A DNA stretch of 64,000 bases from Marinobacterium sp. GTDB lineage: Bacteria > Pseudomonadota > Gammaproteobacteria > Pseudomonadales > Balneatricaceae. The stretch's first letter is position 1. Each line of letters begins with the position of its first letter. This document shows, in pieces, positions 44,990-56,576 of this stretch. The notes beneath the pieces were generated by a model. That model worked only from the letters and a program-made list of their open reading frames with translations. It searched no databases and was not told the origin of the DNA. The stretch lies in the NCBI GenBank assembly GCA_030602245.1, contig JAUWAC010000002.1, forward strand, positions 124,001 to 188,000, in the 5' to 3' direction. A program made the position numbers and the translations under genes.

Positions 44990-46429
44990 ATGGGAATTGG
45001 ACGCAAGCTGAAAGGCTGGATGGGTGAGGAACGGGCCGAGGCGCTGCGTGAGCGGCTGCATGAGGTGGCCGAACAGAGTACAGAGCGTCATCTGCGGCTG
45101 GCCGTGACCGGGCTGAGTCAGAGTGGCAAGACGGTGTTTATTACGGCGCTGGCTCATCACCTGCTGCAGGCGCATCGCAGTGTCTCGCTGCCGTTTTTCG
45201 AGGTGGCCGCCAGTGGTCGTATCGTCAGTACCCGCGATCTGAGCCCGACGGCGCCACGGCCGTTTCCGTTGCAATCAGCGCTGGCGCGGCTGGCACAGGA
45301 GCCGCCCGCCTGGCCCGCGTCGACCGAGGATCTGTCTGAGGTGCGACTGGCGATTCGTTATCGCCGCACGGCCGGCTTGCGCCGTCTGCTCAGTGAAACC
45401 GGTACGCTGTACCTCGATATCATCGATTACCCCGGTGAATGGCTGCTGGATCTGCCGATGCTGACGCTCGACTACGCGGGTTGGTGTGCGCAGCAGGCAC
45501 AGCTGTTTGCGGTGGAGCCTCGGGCATCTGTGGCTGAGCAGTGGCTGGCACAGGTGCGTGCAATCGACTGGAGTGCACCAGCCGATCGGCAACAGATTCG
45601 CGATCTGAGTCAGTCATTTGCCGATCTGCTGCAGCAGCTGCGCGCCGATCCGCACGCGCTGAGTCTGCTGCAGCCGGGGCGGCTTGTGTTACCCGGTGCG
45701 CTGGCCGGGGATGAGCGTCTGGCGCTGTTTCCGCTTCCGGTGGCAGAGTGGCCTGCCGGGGGCTGGCCGCCCGGCAGCGGCGGCGAGCTGCTGAGTCAGC
45801 GTTACGCAGGCTATCGCGACGACGTGGTGAAGCCGTTTTATACCCGCCATTTTGCGCGCTTTGATCGTCAGATCGTGCTCGTGGACTGTCTGAAAACGCT
45901 GAACCGGGGCGAGCACTGTTTTGATGACATGAAGCGGGCGCTGACATCGATTCTGCAGAGTTTCAATTACGGCCGCTCCGGCTTTTTGCGGCGTCTGTTC
46001 AGTCCGCGCATCGATCGCGTGCTGTTTGCGTCCACCAAAGCAGATCATGTCACCGCGAATCAGCACCATAATCTGGACCGTTTTCTGGAGCTTATTATTC
46101 AGGACGCGCAGCGGGATATCCGCTTCGAGGGCATCGAGACCCGCTGCCTCGCGCTGTCATCGGTGCGTTCGACGCAGGCGGCCGAAGCGCAGGTGGATGG
46201 GCAGACACTTTCCTGTCTGCGGGGCTGGCGCAAGTCGGATGGTGAAGAGGTGGCGCTGTTCCCCGGCGAGGTGCCGACCGAGCTGCCGCGGCCGCAAGAC
46301 TGGAATGACGAGCGCTTCCGCTTTATCGATTTCGCGCCGCGCCGGTTACCGTTGAATGATCTGCAGGCGAAACATCATATTCGTCTGGATCAGGTGCTCG
46401 AATACATGATGGGGGATCTGTTTCGATGA
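44990..46429 (+). CDS. ycjX: YcjX-family P-loop GTPase-like protein
   Basis: This 479-residue protein of the DUF463/YcjX family has Walker A GLSQSGKTVF (about residues 42-51) and a conserved DIIDYPGEWLLDLP block. YcjX is a stress-linked GTP-binding protein whose role is not well defined. It overlaps ycjF by 4 bp, the same order as in Escherichia coli. The length is normal. Confidence 0.93.
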   Translation: MGIGRKLKGWMGEERAEALRERLHEVAEQSTERHLRLAVTGLSQSGKTVFITALAHHLLQAHRSVSLPFFEVAASGRIVSTRDLSPTAPRPFPLQSALARLAQEPPAWPASTEDLSEVRLAIRYRRTAGLRRLLSETGTLYLDIIDYPGEWLLDLPMLTLDYAGWCAQQAQLFAVEPRASVAEQWLAQVRAIDWSAPADRQQIRDLSQSFADLLQQLRADPHALSLLQPGRLVLPGALAGDERLALFPLPVAEWPAGGWPPGSGGELLSQRYAGYRDDVVKPFYTRHFARFDRQIVLVDCLKTLNRGEHCFDDMKRALTSILQSFNYGRSGFLRRLFSPRIDRVLFASTKADHVTANQHHNLDRFLELIIQDAQRDIRFEGIETRCLALSSVRSTQAAEAQVDGQTLSCLRGWRKSDGEEVALFPGEVPTELPRPQDWNDERFRFIDFAPRRLPLNDLQAKHHIRLDQVLEYMMGDLFR

Positions 46430-47448
46430 GCGGTGATACGCAGTGGCAGAAGCCACGTTATCTGGAGCCGGATCAGTTGGCACAGACCCCGGCGCGCGAT
46501 GAGCAGGTACGTGCTCGCGAGCTGCCGCTGACAGCAGTATCGGATGTGGCCGAGGATGAGTCATCGCCGGCAACCGTTTCCGCAGCCCCGTCACAACCGC
46601 GCCGATCCCGCGGGCGTCGTCTGTTTGCGCTGTCGATCGGCGGGCTGCTGACGGCCGGTGTCGGGATCGAGCTGTACCGGCTGCTGCAGTGGGGCTTTGC
46701 CACCCATCCGTGGCTCGGTGCAGGACTGTCCGGGCTGCTCGCGCTGGCGCTGATCAGTGGCGGGACGCAGGTGTGGCGAAGTCTGCGCGGATTGCGGCAG
46801 TTGCGTCAGACCGAGGCGTTGCAGCAGCAGGCCGAGCGACTGCTGCTGCACAGCGGTCAGGGGCAGGCGAGTCGGTTTCTGAAGCAGCTTGAGGTTCAGT
46901 ATCAGCAGCGACCAGGTCATCAGACGCTGCTGGATGCGATCCGGGATCTGGACTCGGCCTACAGCGATGCGGAGGTGGTGCGTTATCTGTCGCGTCATGC
47001 GTTGACCGAGCAGGATGCCCGGGCCCGTCGCTGCGTGCAGCGCTACAGCATCGAATCCGGCGTGCTGGTGGCGCTCAGTCCGTGGGCAACGTTCGACATG
47101 TTGCTGGTGGGCTGGCGCAATCTGCGTATGCTGCGCGAGATCGCGGCGATCTACGGTATTGCACCCGGCGCCGCGGCGCAGTGGGCGCTGTTGCGGCGCG
47201 TGCTGCACAGTCTGGCGTTTGCCGGCGCCAGTGAAATGGCGATCGATGCCGGCTCGGCGGCGCTGGGCAGTTCGCTGACGTCGACGTTGTCGGCGCGGGC
47301 CGGACAGGGGCTGGGGGCCGGGCTGTTTACTGCACGTACCGGCGTTGAGGCGCTGCGGCTGTGTCGACCGTTGCCGCAGGTGGTGCGTGAGGAACCGCTG
47401 CTCAAGGCGGTGGCCAGCGGCATTGTCGAGCGTCTGGGGCGGGGCTGA
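46426..47448 (+). CDS. ycjF: YcjF-family inner-membrane protein
   Basis: This 340-residue TIGR01620/DUF697 protein has two membrane helices near residues 65-110 (LFALSIGGLLTAGVGIELYRLL; LGAGLSGLLALALISGG) and a C-terminal helical domain (VLVALSPWATFDMLLVGWRNLRMLREIAAIYG). It is the membrane partner of YcjX, with which it overlaps by 4 bp. The N-terminal 50 residues are charged and variable. Confidence 0.92.
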   Translation: MSGDTQWQKPRYLEPDQLAQTPARDEQVRARELPLTAVSDVAEDESSPATVSAAPSQPRRSRGRRLFALSIGGLLTAGVGIELYRLLQWGFATHPWLGAGLSGLLALALISGGTQVWRSLRGLRQLRQTEALQQQAERLLLHSGQGQASRFLKQLEVQYQQRPGHQTLLDAIRDLDSAYSDAEVVRYLSRHALTEQDARARRCVQRYSIESGVLVALSPWATFDMLLVGWRNLRMLREIAAIYGIAPGAAAQWALLRRVLHSLAFAGASEMAIDAGSAALGSSLTSTLSARAGQGLGAGLFTARTGVEALRLCRPLPQVVREEPLLKAVASGIVERLGRG

Positions 47449-47458
47449 AACATGCCGT

Positions 47459-47487
47459 TTGCAATCGCCTGCCGGGCTGCTTATACT
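47459..47487 (+). promoter_or_regulatory. Sigma70 promoter of the 4.5S RNA gene
   Basis: TTGCAA (47459-47464), a 17-bp spacer and TATACT (47482-47487) form a strong sigma70 promoter. The predicted start near 47494 lies about 55 nt before mature 4.5S RNA, so a 5' leader would need trimming, as RNase P does in Escherichia coli. Confidence 0.75.
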
Positions 47488-47549
47488 GCGCGCCTGTTTC
47501 GGGTTGTACACGTCCAGTGCGGCCCGGGATAAGGCGCAAAGCCGCGTTA

Positions 47550-47664
47550 TGGCGGCTCTGCCGGTCCTCTCGCAACGATACGCCGTGAACCTGGTCAGGC
47601 CCGGAAGGGAGCAGCCACAGCGGCCGATTCGTGTGCCGGGATGTCAGGCTGGTGGAGTCGCCCC
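47550..47664 (+). ncRNA. ffs: Signal recognition particle 4.5S RNA
   Basis: The apical loop signature GGTCAGGCCCGGAAGGGAGC, followed by AGCC and GTGTGCCGGGATGT, is the conserved SRP RNA domain that binds Ffh. The ends pair over more than 12 bp (GGCGGCTCTGCCGG with CTGGTGGAGTCGCC). The length is about 115 nt, as in Escherichia coli (114 nt). The exact 3' end is uncertain by a few bases. It targets membrane proteins to the translocon together with Ffh. Confidence 0.95.
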
Positions 47665-47673
47665 CAGTTTCTC

Positions 47674-48699
47674 TCACTTCTTTCCGCTTTTTTTCTGCTG
47701 TTCGGTACGACTGAGCACAATCTGATTGCGTCCGCTGTTCTTGGCCTCGTACAGGGCGGCGTCTGCGCGTTGCAGCAGACTGTCGTAGTCGTCGTGCGGA
47801 TAGAGTCGGGTGACGCCCGCGCTGACCGTCAGTGACAGCGACTGCTCACCGGGTGTCGTGAAGCGGGTGTTGACGAACGCGTTGTGGATACGCTGCGCGG
47901 CTTGCATCGCCGCCTGTTCGTCGATGAACGGCATCAGCAGAATGAACTCTTCGCCGCCGTAGCGAAAGCCGGTATCCGATTCACGCAGATTGTTGCGGAT
48001 GATGCTGCCGAAGCCGCGCAACACTTCATCACCGAACAGGTGGCCGTGGGTGTCGTTGACCTCCTTGAAGTGGTCAAGATCAAACATCGCCAGCGCCATC
48101 GGCTGATCGTAGCGGGTACAGAGCTTGATCTGGTGCTCGACCTCCCGGCGCAGCTGGCGTGCGTTGTAGAGCTGGGTCAGATCGTCGGTGACACTGAGGC
48201 GACGGTAGCGTTTTTCGCTTTCCCGCAGCTTGTGCTCGGCCTGTTTGCGGGCGCTGATGCTGACCAGTGTCTCGATCGCTCCGGCGATCTGTTGATTCTG
48301 GTCCAGCAGCGGCGCGGCGGTGAAGGAGAGCCATTCGCCCTGCGCGCCCATCTCCGGGAAGAAATCCTCCGCCTCCCAGGCACCCTGAATCAGTTTCGAT
48401 GCGTGGTACTTGGCCGGGTAGAACTGCTCCAGCTGTTCGGTGTGGGCGTGGTCGATGATCAGGTCCGCCAGCGTCGGCCGCGGGTGGGAATAGAACGGCA
48501 TCCACTGGTTGGAGGTGCCGACCATCTGCTCGGCACCCAGACCGGTCAGGTGTGCCAGTGCCTGGTTCCAGTGGGTGATGACGTGATGTCGATCGATGAC
48601 GAACGCGGGGATCGCCAGTTTGTTGATCAGTTCTTCCGGGGCGATCGTATCGGCTCCCGCGGGGACTGTCCCGTTGGCTCCAGCTGGGTTGGCAAGCAT
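47674..48699 (-). CDS. PAS-GGDEF diguanylate cyclase
   Basis: This 341-residue protein has an N-terminal PAS domain (about 20-150; IPAFVIDRHHVITHWNQALAHLTG) and a C-terminal GGDEF domain (about 175-335). The active-site loop reads GGEEF in RYGGEEFILLMPF, and the metal/substrate motif FDLDHFKEVNDTHGH is intact, so it should make cyclic di-GMP. No inhibitory RxxD site is evident just before GGEEF. ATG 48699 is preferred to TTG 48705 because AAGG lies 6 nt upstream. It is divergent from dnaX. Confidence 0.92.
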   Translation of the reverse strand: MLANPAGANGTVPAGADTIAPEELINKLAIPAFVIDRHHVITHWNQALAHLTGLGAEQMVGTSNQWMPFYSHPRPTLADLIIDHAHTEQLEQFYPAKYHASKLIQGAWEAEDFFPEMGAQGEWLSFTAAPLLDQNQQIAGAIETLVSISARKQAEHKLRESEKRYRRLSVTDDLTQLYNARQLRREVEHQIKLCTRYDQPMALAMFDLDHFKEVNDTHGHLFGDEVLRGFGSIIRNNLRESDTGFRYGGEEFILLMPFIDEQAAMQAAQRIHNAFVNTRFTTPGEQSLSLTVSAGVTRLYPHDDYDSLLQRADAALYEAKNSGRNQIVLSRTEQQKKSGKK

Positions 48700-48909
48700 C
48701 GGCAACCTTTTTTTACTGCACCGGCGCGCGGCACTGTGCCGCGGACAGGTCTGACAAGGACTTTCTTACCCATACTAGTGTCGGGGTCTTGCCCCGCCAT
48801 TAGAGAATAGTCGCAATTTGCCGATAGCGAAGCGTCTAACGAATGCAGGGGCTCTCGTGCTACTATCTGCCCCTTGCACAACGAACAGACGCGAGCGGAA
48901 CGAGGCACG

Positions 48910-50898
<1,989 letters not shown>

Positions 50899-50947
50899 GA
50901 CAGCTTTTCGTGCAATAACGGTTTTTGTAATTGAAGAGGTACCGGAG

Positions 50948-51271
50948 ATGATGAAAGGCATGGGGAACCTGATGAAGCAGGCCCAGAAGATGCAGGAAGA
51001 GATGCAGAAGGCGCAGGAAGAGATCGCCAACGCCGAGGTCACCGGCGAGTCCGGCGCCGGCCTTGTCAGCATCGTCATGAACGGTCGTCACGATGTCAAA
51101 AAGGTGTCGATCGATGACAGCCTGATGGAAGAGGAGAAGGAGATCCTCGAAGATCTGATCGCCGCGGCGGTGAACGATGCCGTGCGCAAGATCGAGCACA
51201 ATACTCAGGAGCGGATGTCCAGTCTGACCGCCGGCATGGGTATGCCGCCGGGCTTCAAGATGCCGTTCTGA
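50948..51271 (+). CDS. ybaB: YbaB/EbfC nucleoid-associated protein
   Basis: This 107-residue protein begins [26 protein letters not shown] and ends [12 protein letters not shown], both hallmarks of YbaB. It binds DNA as a dimer with pincer-like helices. It lies 49 bp after dnaX and one base before recR, the standard order. AGAGG lies 8 nt before ATG 50948. Confidence 0.96.
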   Translation: MMKGMGNLMKQAQKMQEEMQKAQEEIANAEVTGESGAGLVSIVMNGRHDVKKVSIDDSLMEEEKEILEDLIAAAVNDAVRKIEHNTQERMSSLTAGMGMPPGFKMPF

Positions 51272-51272
51272 T

Positions 51273-51872
51273 ATGGCATTCAGTCCGTTACTTCAGAATC
51301 TGATCAGCGCGCTGCGCTGTCTGCCCGGTGTCGGCCCCAAGTCGGCCCAGCGGATGGCGCTGCACCTGCTGGAGCGGGAGCGGGATGCCGCGCTGACGCT
51401 GTCGCAGGCGCTGGTGGAGGCGGTGGAGAATATCGGCGAGTGCAGCGAATGCCGCACATTGTCGGAAGACCCGGTCTGTGAGATCTGCGCCAGCGCCTCG
51501 CGTGACCGTTCGCTGCTGTGCGTACTGGAGTCGCCGGTGGATATGCTCGCCGTCGAGCAGACCGGGGGCTACAACGGTACCTATTTCGTGCTCAAGGGGC
51601 ACCTGTCTCCGATCGATGGGATCGGCCCCGATGCGCTGGGCATCGACCAGCTGGTCGAGCGCGTCTCTCAGGGCGAGGTCAAGGAGCTGATTCTGGCGAC
51701 CAACCCCACCGTGGAAGGGGAGGCGACCTCCCACTACATTGTCGAGCAGCTCAAAGATGATCCGGTTCGCATCACCCGCATCGCACACGGTGTGCCGGTG
51801 GGGGGGGAGCTGGAATACGTCGATGGCGGTACGCTGGCGCATGCGCTGGCCGGTCGTCGGTCGCTGCGATAA
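51273..51872 (+). CDS. recR: Recombination protein RecR
   Basis: This 199-residue protein has an N-terminal helix-hairpin-helix ([20 protein letters not shown]), a four-cysteine zinc motif ([16 protein letters not shown]) and a Toprim domain ([28 protein letters not shown]). With RecF or RecO it loads RecA on gapped DNA. It begins one base after the ybaB stop. Confidence 0.97.
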   Translation: MAFSPLLQNLISALRCLPGVGPKSAQRMALHLLERERDAALTLSQALVEAVENIGECSECRTLSEDPVCEICASASRDRSLLCVLESPVDMLAVEQTGGYNGTYFVLKGHLSPIDGIGPDALGIDQLVERVSQGEVKELILATNPTVEGEATSHYIVEQLKDDPVRITRIAHGVPVGGELEYVDGGTLAHALAGRRSLR

Positions 51873-51881
51873 GGAACGTAC

Positions 51882-53066
51882 ATGAACCAAGCGCTCGCGG
51901 ACTGGGATTGGCGTCAACTGGAACAATCGGCGCAGCAGCCGTGCTGGATCCGGGACAGTGCGACGCTGGCCGACTGCTGCGCCCGATGGCGGCAGCTGTC
52001 GATGGTGGCGCTGGATACGGAATTCATGCGGGTGGATACCTTCTACCCGCGCCCGGGTCTGATTCAGCTGGCGGATGCGCAGCAGTGCTACCTGATCGAT
52101 CCGCTGACCATCGAGGATTTCAGCGCGTTTGTCGAACTGATGGCCGATGAGCGCGTGCTCAAGGTCGTGCATGCCGGCAGCGAAGATCTGGAACTGATGC
52201 TCAACAGCTACGGCGTGCTGCCCGAACCGCTGTTCGATACCCAGATCGCGGCGGCCTTCGCCGGCTGGGGCTTCAGTATGGGGTTGCAGCGCCTGGTCGA
52301 TCATGCGCTCGGCGTTCAGATCGGCAAGGGGGAAACCACGTCCGACTGGCTGCAGCGCCCGCTGAGCCCGGAGCAGGAGCTGTATGCGGCACTCGATGTG
52401 GCTTATTTGCCGGCGATTGCCCTGCAGCTGCGTGCGCAGCTGGAGCAGTCGGGCCGGCTCGCCTGGGTTGCCGAGGAGTGTGCCGAGCAGCGTCGAGCCG
52501 TCATCGATACCGACCCGCAGGGCTGGAGCTATTATCAGCGCTTCAGTCAGGTGTGGAATATCTCCGACGTGAAGCGGGCCGGCCTGCGAGATCTGACGGC
52601 CTGGCGCGAGCAGGCGTGTCGTGCCCGTGATATCCCGCGCAACCGTATTCTGCGCAACCAGCATCTGCTGTCGATCATCGAACGCTGGCCGACGACTTTG
52701 CAGGAGCTGAATCGGGTGCCCGAGCTGCGCCGACGCGTGGTGCGGGAGGACGGTGAGGCGATTCTGGCCTGTCTGGCCGGGGCGGAACAGTCGGCGGCGG
52801 AGAATCCGCCGGCACCGATCCAGCGCCCGCTGCACTACGCCTGGAACAAGCGCATCAAGGCGCTGAAGGCGATCGGTCGTCAGGTTGCGGACGAGATCGA
52901 TATCGCGGTGGAGGTGTTGCTGCGCAAGCGTGACATCGATGCCCTGATTCAAACCCGGGATGAAACCGGACAGTACAGTCTGCCGCCGAGCCTGTCGGGC
53001 TGGCGCAGGCCGCTGGTGGGGGATCGTCTGATCGCCCGTCTGAACGAATTCGAACAAGAGACATGA
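51882..53066 (+). CDS. rnd: Ribonuclease D
   Basis: This 394-residue 3'-5' exoribonuclease has the DEDD motifs: VALDTEFMRVDTF near 45, VVHAGSEDLELM near 95 and a late YAALDVAYLPAIALQL near 168. One HRDC domain follows (about 205-285), then a second helical domain. RNase D trims tRNA and other small RNA 3' ends. It lies 9 bp after recR and 1 bp before the ycgL-type gene, so it is co-transcribed. Confidence 0.95.
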   Translation: MNQALADWDWRQLEQSAQQPCWIRDSATLADCCARWRQLSMVALDTEFMRVDTFYPRPGLIQLADAQQCYLIDPLTIEDFSAFVELMADERVLKVVHAGSEDLELMLNSYGVLPEPLFDTQIAAAFAGWGFSMGLQRLVDHALGVQIGKGETTSDWLQRPLSPEQELYAALDVAYLPAIALQLRAQLEQSGRLAWVAEECAEQRRAVIDTDPQGWSYYQRFSQVWNISDVKRAGLRDLTAWREQACRARDIPRNRILRNQHLLSIIERWPTTLQELNRVPELRRRVVREDGEAILACLAGAEQSAAENPPAPIQRPLHYAWNKRIKALKAIGRQVADEIDIAVEVLLRKRDIDALIQTRDETGQYSLPPSLSGWRRPLVGDRLIARLNEFEQET

Positions 53067-53067
53067 G

Positions 53068-53355
53068 ATGAAGATCTGCAGTATCTACAAGAGCCCGCGC
53101 AAGGACGAGATGTATCTCTACGTCGACAAGCGCGACGCGCTGAGCCGCGTGCCAGAACCGCTGCTGGAGATGTTTGGTCAGCCGCAGCATGTCATGGACA
53201 TGCCGCTGAAGGCGGATCGCAAGCTGGCTCGGGTCGAGGCCAGCAAGGTGCTTGAAGGCATCGAAGAGAAAGGCTACTTCCTGCAGATGCCGCCGCCGAA
53301 AGAGGAATATCTGCTCGATCTGTATCAGGACCGTCCCGTGAGCGGGGTACGCTGA
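53068..53355 (+). CDS. ycgL: YcgL-domain protein
   Basis: This 95-residue protein of the DUF709/YcgL family has the pattern KICSIYKSPRKDEMYLYVDKRD and LLEMFGQPQHVMDMPL. Its molecular function is not established. It sits between rnd and the ycgN-type gene with gaps of 1 and 2 bp, the conserved rnd-ycgL-ycgN order. Confidence 0.93.
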   Translation: MKICSIYKSPRKDEMYLYVDKRDALSRVPEPLLEMFGQPQHVMDMPLKADRKLARVEASKVLEGIEEKGYFLQMPPPKEEYLLDLYQDRPVSGVR

Positions 53356-53357
53356 GC

Positions 53358-53801
53358 GTGTCGCAGGAAGTGTTCTGGCGCCGCAAGACACTGCGCGAAA
53401 TGACACCGGCGGAGTGGGAGTCGCTGTGCGACGGTTGCGCCCTCTGTTGTCTGCACAAGGTGGAGGACGAAGATACGCAGGAGGTGTTCTACACCACCGT
53501 GGTCTGTCATCTGCTGGATCTGGACAACTGCCACTGCACCGAATATCAGCGCCGCTGCCAGCTGGTGCCCAGCTGTATCAAGCTGGCGCCGGAGGATGTG
53601 GAGGCGTTCGAGTGGCTGCCACCGACCTGCGCCTACCGGCTGGTTCATGAAGGCAAGGATCTGCCGGAGTGGCATCCGCTGGTCAGCGGCGATAGGGAGA
53701 GCGTCATCCGCGCCAACGCCTCGGTACTGAGTTATTACGAAGTGCGTGATAACGAGATTCACGAAGAGGAGCTGATCAACTTCATCGTCGATGACAGTTG
53801 A
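53358..53801 (+). CDS. ycgN: YcgN/UPF0260 cysteine-cluster protein
   Basis: This 147-residue protein of the YkgJ-like zinc/iron cysteine-cluster family has Cys residues in CDGCALCCLHK, CHLLDLDNCHC and PTCAYR. These probably bind a metal or Fe-S centre; the function is unknown. The start is GTG 53358, 2 bp after ycgL. A bidirectional terminator follows. Confidence 0.93.
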   Translation: MSQEVFWRRKTLREMTPAEWESLCDGCALCCLHKVEDEDTQEVFYTTVVCHLLDLDNCHCTEYQRRCQLVPSCIKLAPEDVEAFEWLPPTCAYRLVHEGKDLPEWHPLVSGDRESVIRANASVLSYYEVRDNEIHEEELINFIVDDS

Positions 53802-53854
53802 GGGCGTGCGCCGGGCCGGCGTGCCGAAGGGCGAATCGTCTGCCGGACGGGTAC

Positions 53855-53882
53855 AAAAAAGAGCGCCGAAGCGCTCTTTTTT
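53855..53882. terminator. Bidirectional terminator between ycgN and rpsA
   Basis: AAAAAAGAGCGC-CGAA-GCGCTCTTTTTT is a perfect 12-bp inverted repeat with an A-tract and a T-tract. It can stop transcripts from ycgN on the plus strand and rpsA on the minus strand. Confidence 0.95.
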
Positions 53883-53899
53883 AGTGCCTGATGAAAGAC

Positions 53900-55582
53900 T
53901 TAGTCTTTCTGGCTGGCCAGCTGCTGCTTGATCAGGTCGCCGATGGTGGTCGGACCAGCCACTTCGACTTCCTGGTTGCGCACGGCGTTCAGAGCTTCTT
54001 TCTCTTCAGCCTGGTCCTTGGCGCGAACAGACAGGTTGATCGCACGGTTGCGGCGGTCCACACCGGTGATCTTCGCTTCGACTGTGTCGCCTACGGACAG
54101 GGCGGTGGTTGCGTCATCGATGCGCTCAGCGGCGATCTCAGAGGCTTTCAGGTAGCCTTCGATGCCGTCAGCCAGATCGATTACAGCGCCCTTGGCATCA
54201 ACGCTCTTGACCGGAGCAGAGACGATGGAGCCTTTCGGGTGAGCAGCCAGGTACTCGCTGAACGGATCAGTTGCGAGCTGCTTGATGCCCAGAGAGATGC
54301 GCTCCTTCTCGGCGTCGATCGACAGGATAACCGCGTCGACTTCTTCACCTTTCTTGAACTGACGCAGAGCGGTTTCCGGATCCGCATCCCAGGAGATGTC
54401 GGACATGTGCACCAGACCGTCCAGATCGTTGTCCAGACCAACGAAGATACCGAAGTCGGTGATGGTCTTGATGGTGCCGCTGACACGGTCGCCGGCAGCG
54501 TACTGCTCAGAGAAGGATACCCACGGGTTGGCAGTGCACTGCTTGATACCCAGGGAGATACGACGACGCTCTTCGTCGACGTCCAGGATCATCACTTCTA
54601 CCTCGTCGCCGATCTGAACGATCTTGGACGGGTGGATGTTCTTGTTGGTCCAGGACATTTCGGACACGTGTACCAGACCTTCAACGCCATCTTCGATGGA
54701 CGCGAAGCAACCGTAGTCGGTCAGGTTGGTGACGCGAGCAGCAACCTTGGTACCGGCCGGGTAGCGCGCCTTGATGTCATCCCACGGATCAGCAGACAGC
54801 TGCTTCAGACCCAGGGAGATGCGGCCGCTTTCCTTGTCGAACTTGATGATCTTGACGGTGATCTCGTCGCCCGGAGTCAGCATTTCGCTCGGGTGAGAGA
54901 TACGCTTCCACGCCATGTCGGTGATGTGCAGCAGGCCGTCAACGCCACCCAGGTCGATGAACGCACCGTAGTTGGTGAGGTTCTTGACGTAACCCTTGGC
55001 GATCTGACCCTCTTCCAGAGTGGCCAGCAGCTCTTCACGCTGGGCGCTGTTAGCTTCCTGCAGCACGGCGCGGCGGGAAACAACGATGTTGTTGCGCTTC
55101 GGATCCAGCTTGATCAGCTTGAATTCCAGCTCTTTGCCTTCCAGGTGCTCAACGTCACGGATCGGACGAACGTCTACCAGAGAGCCCGGCAGGAAGCCCT
55201 GGATGTTGTTGATGCTGACAGTGAAGCCGCCTTTGACCTTGCCAGAGATGTAACCCTTGACGGTCTCTTCAGCTTCAAATTTCGTCTGCAGAACTTCCCA
55301 TGCTTCGGCACGCTTCGCCTTTTCGCGGGACAGACGGGTTTCACCGAAGCCATCTTCAACTGCTTCCAGGGCGACCTTGACGGTATCGCCGACGGAGATT
55401 TCCAGTTCGTTGGCATCGTTGACGAACTGTGAACGCGGGATAACGGCTTCAGACTTGAGGCCAGCGTTCACGGTAACCCAGTCGCTGTCGATATCGACAA
55501 CTTCACCCATGACCAGGGTGCCCGGAGTCATCGCAACGTTTTGCAGGGATTCTTCAAACAGTTCAGCAAAGCTTTCGCTCAT
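53900..55582 (-). CDS. rpsA: 30S ribosomal protein S1
   Basis: This 560-residue protein has six S1 (OB-fold) domains in series. Repeated strands include [39 protein letters not shown] and [19 protein letters not shown]. It binds mRNA leaders for translation initiation. The length matches gammaproteobacterial S1. Its codon choice is visibly more biased than its neighbours', as in highly expressed genes. Two hairpins in the 5' leader may serve autogenous control. Confidence 0.97.
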   Translation of the reverse strand: MSESFAELFEESLQNVAMTPGTLVMGEVVDIDSDWVTVNAGLKSEAVIPRSQFVNDANELEISVGDTVKVALEAVEDGFGETRLSREKAKRAEAWEVLQTKFEAEETVKGYISGKVKGGFTVSINNIQGFLPGSLVDVRPIRDVEHLEGKELEFKLIKLDPKRNNIVVSRRAVLQEANSAQREELLATLEEGQIAKGYVKNLTNYGAFIDLGGVDGLLHITDMAWKRISHPSEMLTPGDEITVKIIKFDKESGRISLGLKQLSADPWDDIKARYPAGTKVAARVTNLTDYGCFASIEDGVEGLVHVSEMSWTNKNIHPSKIVQIGDEVEVMILDVDEERRRISLGIKQCTANPWVSFSEQYAAGDRVSGTIKTITDFGIFVGLDNDLDGLVHMSDISWDADPETALRQFKKGEEVDAVILSIDAEKERISLGIKQLATDPFSEYLAAHPKGSIVSAPVKSVDAKGAVIDLADGIEGYLKASEIAAERIDDATTALSVGDTVEAKITGVDRRNRAINLSVRAKDQAEEKEALNAVRNQEVEVAGPTTIGDLIKQQLASQKD

Positions 55583-55601
55583 GAAAATGTCCTATTATTG
55601 T

Positions 55602-55645
55602 GCTGCCAGAGGCAGCTTGCCAGCCTGTATCGTCAGCTATACAGG
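55602..55645 (-). promoter_or_regulatory. Structured rpsA leader (probable S1 autoregulatory element)
   Basis: Upstream of rpsA, two perfect hairpins follow one another. CCTGTAT / ATACAGG has an 8-nt loop (55624-55645), and GCTGCC-AGA-GGCAGC lies at 55602-55616. The second ends 19 nt before the ATG, and a weak AGGA lies between. Stacked hairpins with a poor Shine-Dalgarno resemble the Escherichia coli rpsA leader through which S1 represses itself. The rest of the 191-bp gap is not informative. Confidence 0.5.
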
Positions 55646-55773
55646 GTCGGTTATCGATACTCACCCGCCCGCCACCGCGCTGACGTAGGTGAGGGGCGAA
55701 TGATAAAGTTGCAAAATTATACAGACCTGGCTGCCGGATGAACAGCGGCGGATGCACCTGATCGGGGGAAAAG

Positions 55774-56565
55774 TCAACCGGCGGCGCTGCTGGCCAGTTT
55801 GGCGCTCAGTTTCTGGCGCAGCGGGATGCGGCAGGGCGGCAGTACGATCTCCAGATCGGCCTTGAGCGCGTCCGACAGGCGGGTGGAACTCGGATCGTCG
55901 AACCAGCGCGCGATCATGCGCGCTTCGTCGGCGGAGTTGGCAGCCAGCTCGATGGCGTTGCCAACGCAGAAACCGTAGGTCACCAGATCTTCCCGGATCA
56001 GCTGTGCCCGGCTGGCGCTGTCCAGCATCAGACGGTTGGCATCGATAAAGCGGCGGTACTCGTTCAGCGCCGCCGTGGCCATGATCTCGATCCAGAAGTT
56101 GGAGTAGCGGCTGGCTTCCGGCAGATCGCGCAGCAGCTGTTTCAGCTCCTCGTGGGTGCGCGTCATCTCCTGCTCCAGCGTTTCCGGCGCGAACTGCTCG
56201 TTGAGCGCCTTGTACTGCTCGAGCGCCGCGATCTGCTCCTCGAGTTCGGCCACTTTCTGCTCCAGCGCGGTGTTTTCCTCCAACAGCTGGTCGCGGTCCT
56301 GCAGCAGCCCGTGAATCACTTTTTCGACCGGGGTCAGTTCATCCTCGGCAAAGGTGGCCGGCACCTGCTTTTGCCCCAGTACGCCCTTGGATTCGGTGTA
56401 GGGGCTGACCGGCATGATCTCGAAGCCGAACTTTTCCAGTACCTGGTTGTTGGCTTCGTGCTGGGCCTGCAGCGAGTCCCAGAAAAAGTAGACTGCCGCC
56501 CCAAGCGAGGCGAGCACGACCGGAACGGCGATCAACAGTATCAGCGAGGTCTTGCCGACTTTCAT
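55774..56565 (-). CDS. Membrane-anchored coiled-coil protein, unknown function
   Basis: This 263-residue protein has one N-terminal membrane helix (SLILLIAVPVVLASLGAAVYFF) and a coiled coil (about 85-120; LLQDRDQLLEENTALEQKVAELEEQIAALEQ). A helical C-terminal domain with NEYRRFIDANRLMLDSASRAQ and VGNAIELAANSADEARMI follows. It should face the periplasm. It sits 11 bp downstream of prc on the same strand, so a shared transcript and an envelope role are likely. I do not recognise a named family. Confidence 0.75.
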   Translation of the reverse strand: MKVGKTSLILLIAVPVVLASLGAAVYFFWDSLQAQHEANNQVLEKFGFEIMPVSPYTESKGVLGQKQVPATFAEDELTPVEKVIHGLLQDRDQLLEENTALEQKVAELEEQIAALEQYKALNEQFAPETLEQEMTRTHEELKQLLRDLPEASRYSNFWIEIMATAALNEYRRFIDANRLMLDSASRAQLIREDLVTYGFCVGNAIELAANSADEARMIARWFDDPSSTRLSDALKADLEIVLPPCRIPLRQKLSAKLASSAAG

Positions 56566-56576
56566 GCAGTGATCCT

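Noticed and set aside
53891-55432. A 513-codon plus-strand frame across rpsA
   Set aside because: It is antisense to ribosomal protein S1, whose domains and codon bias are unmistakable.
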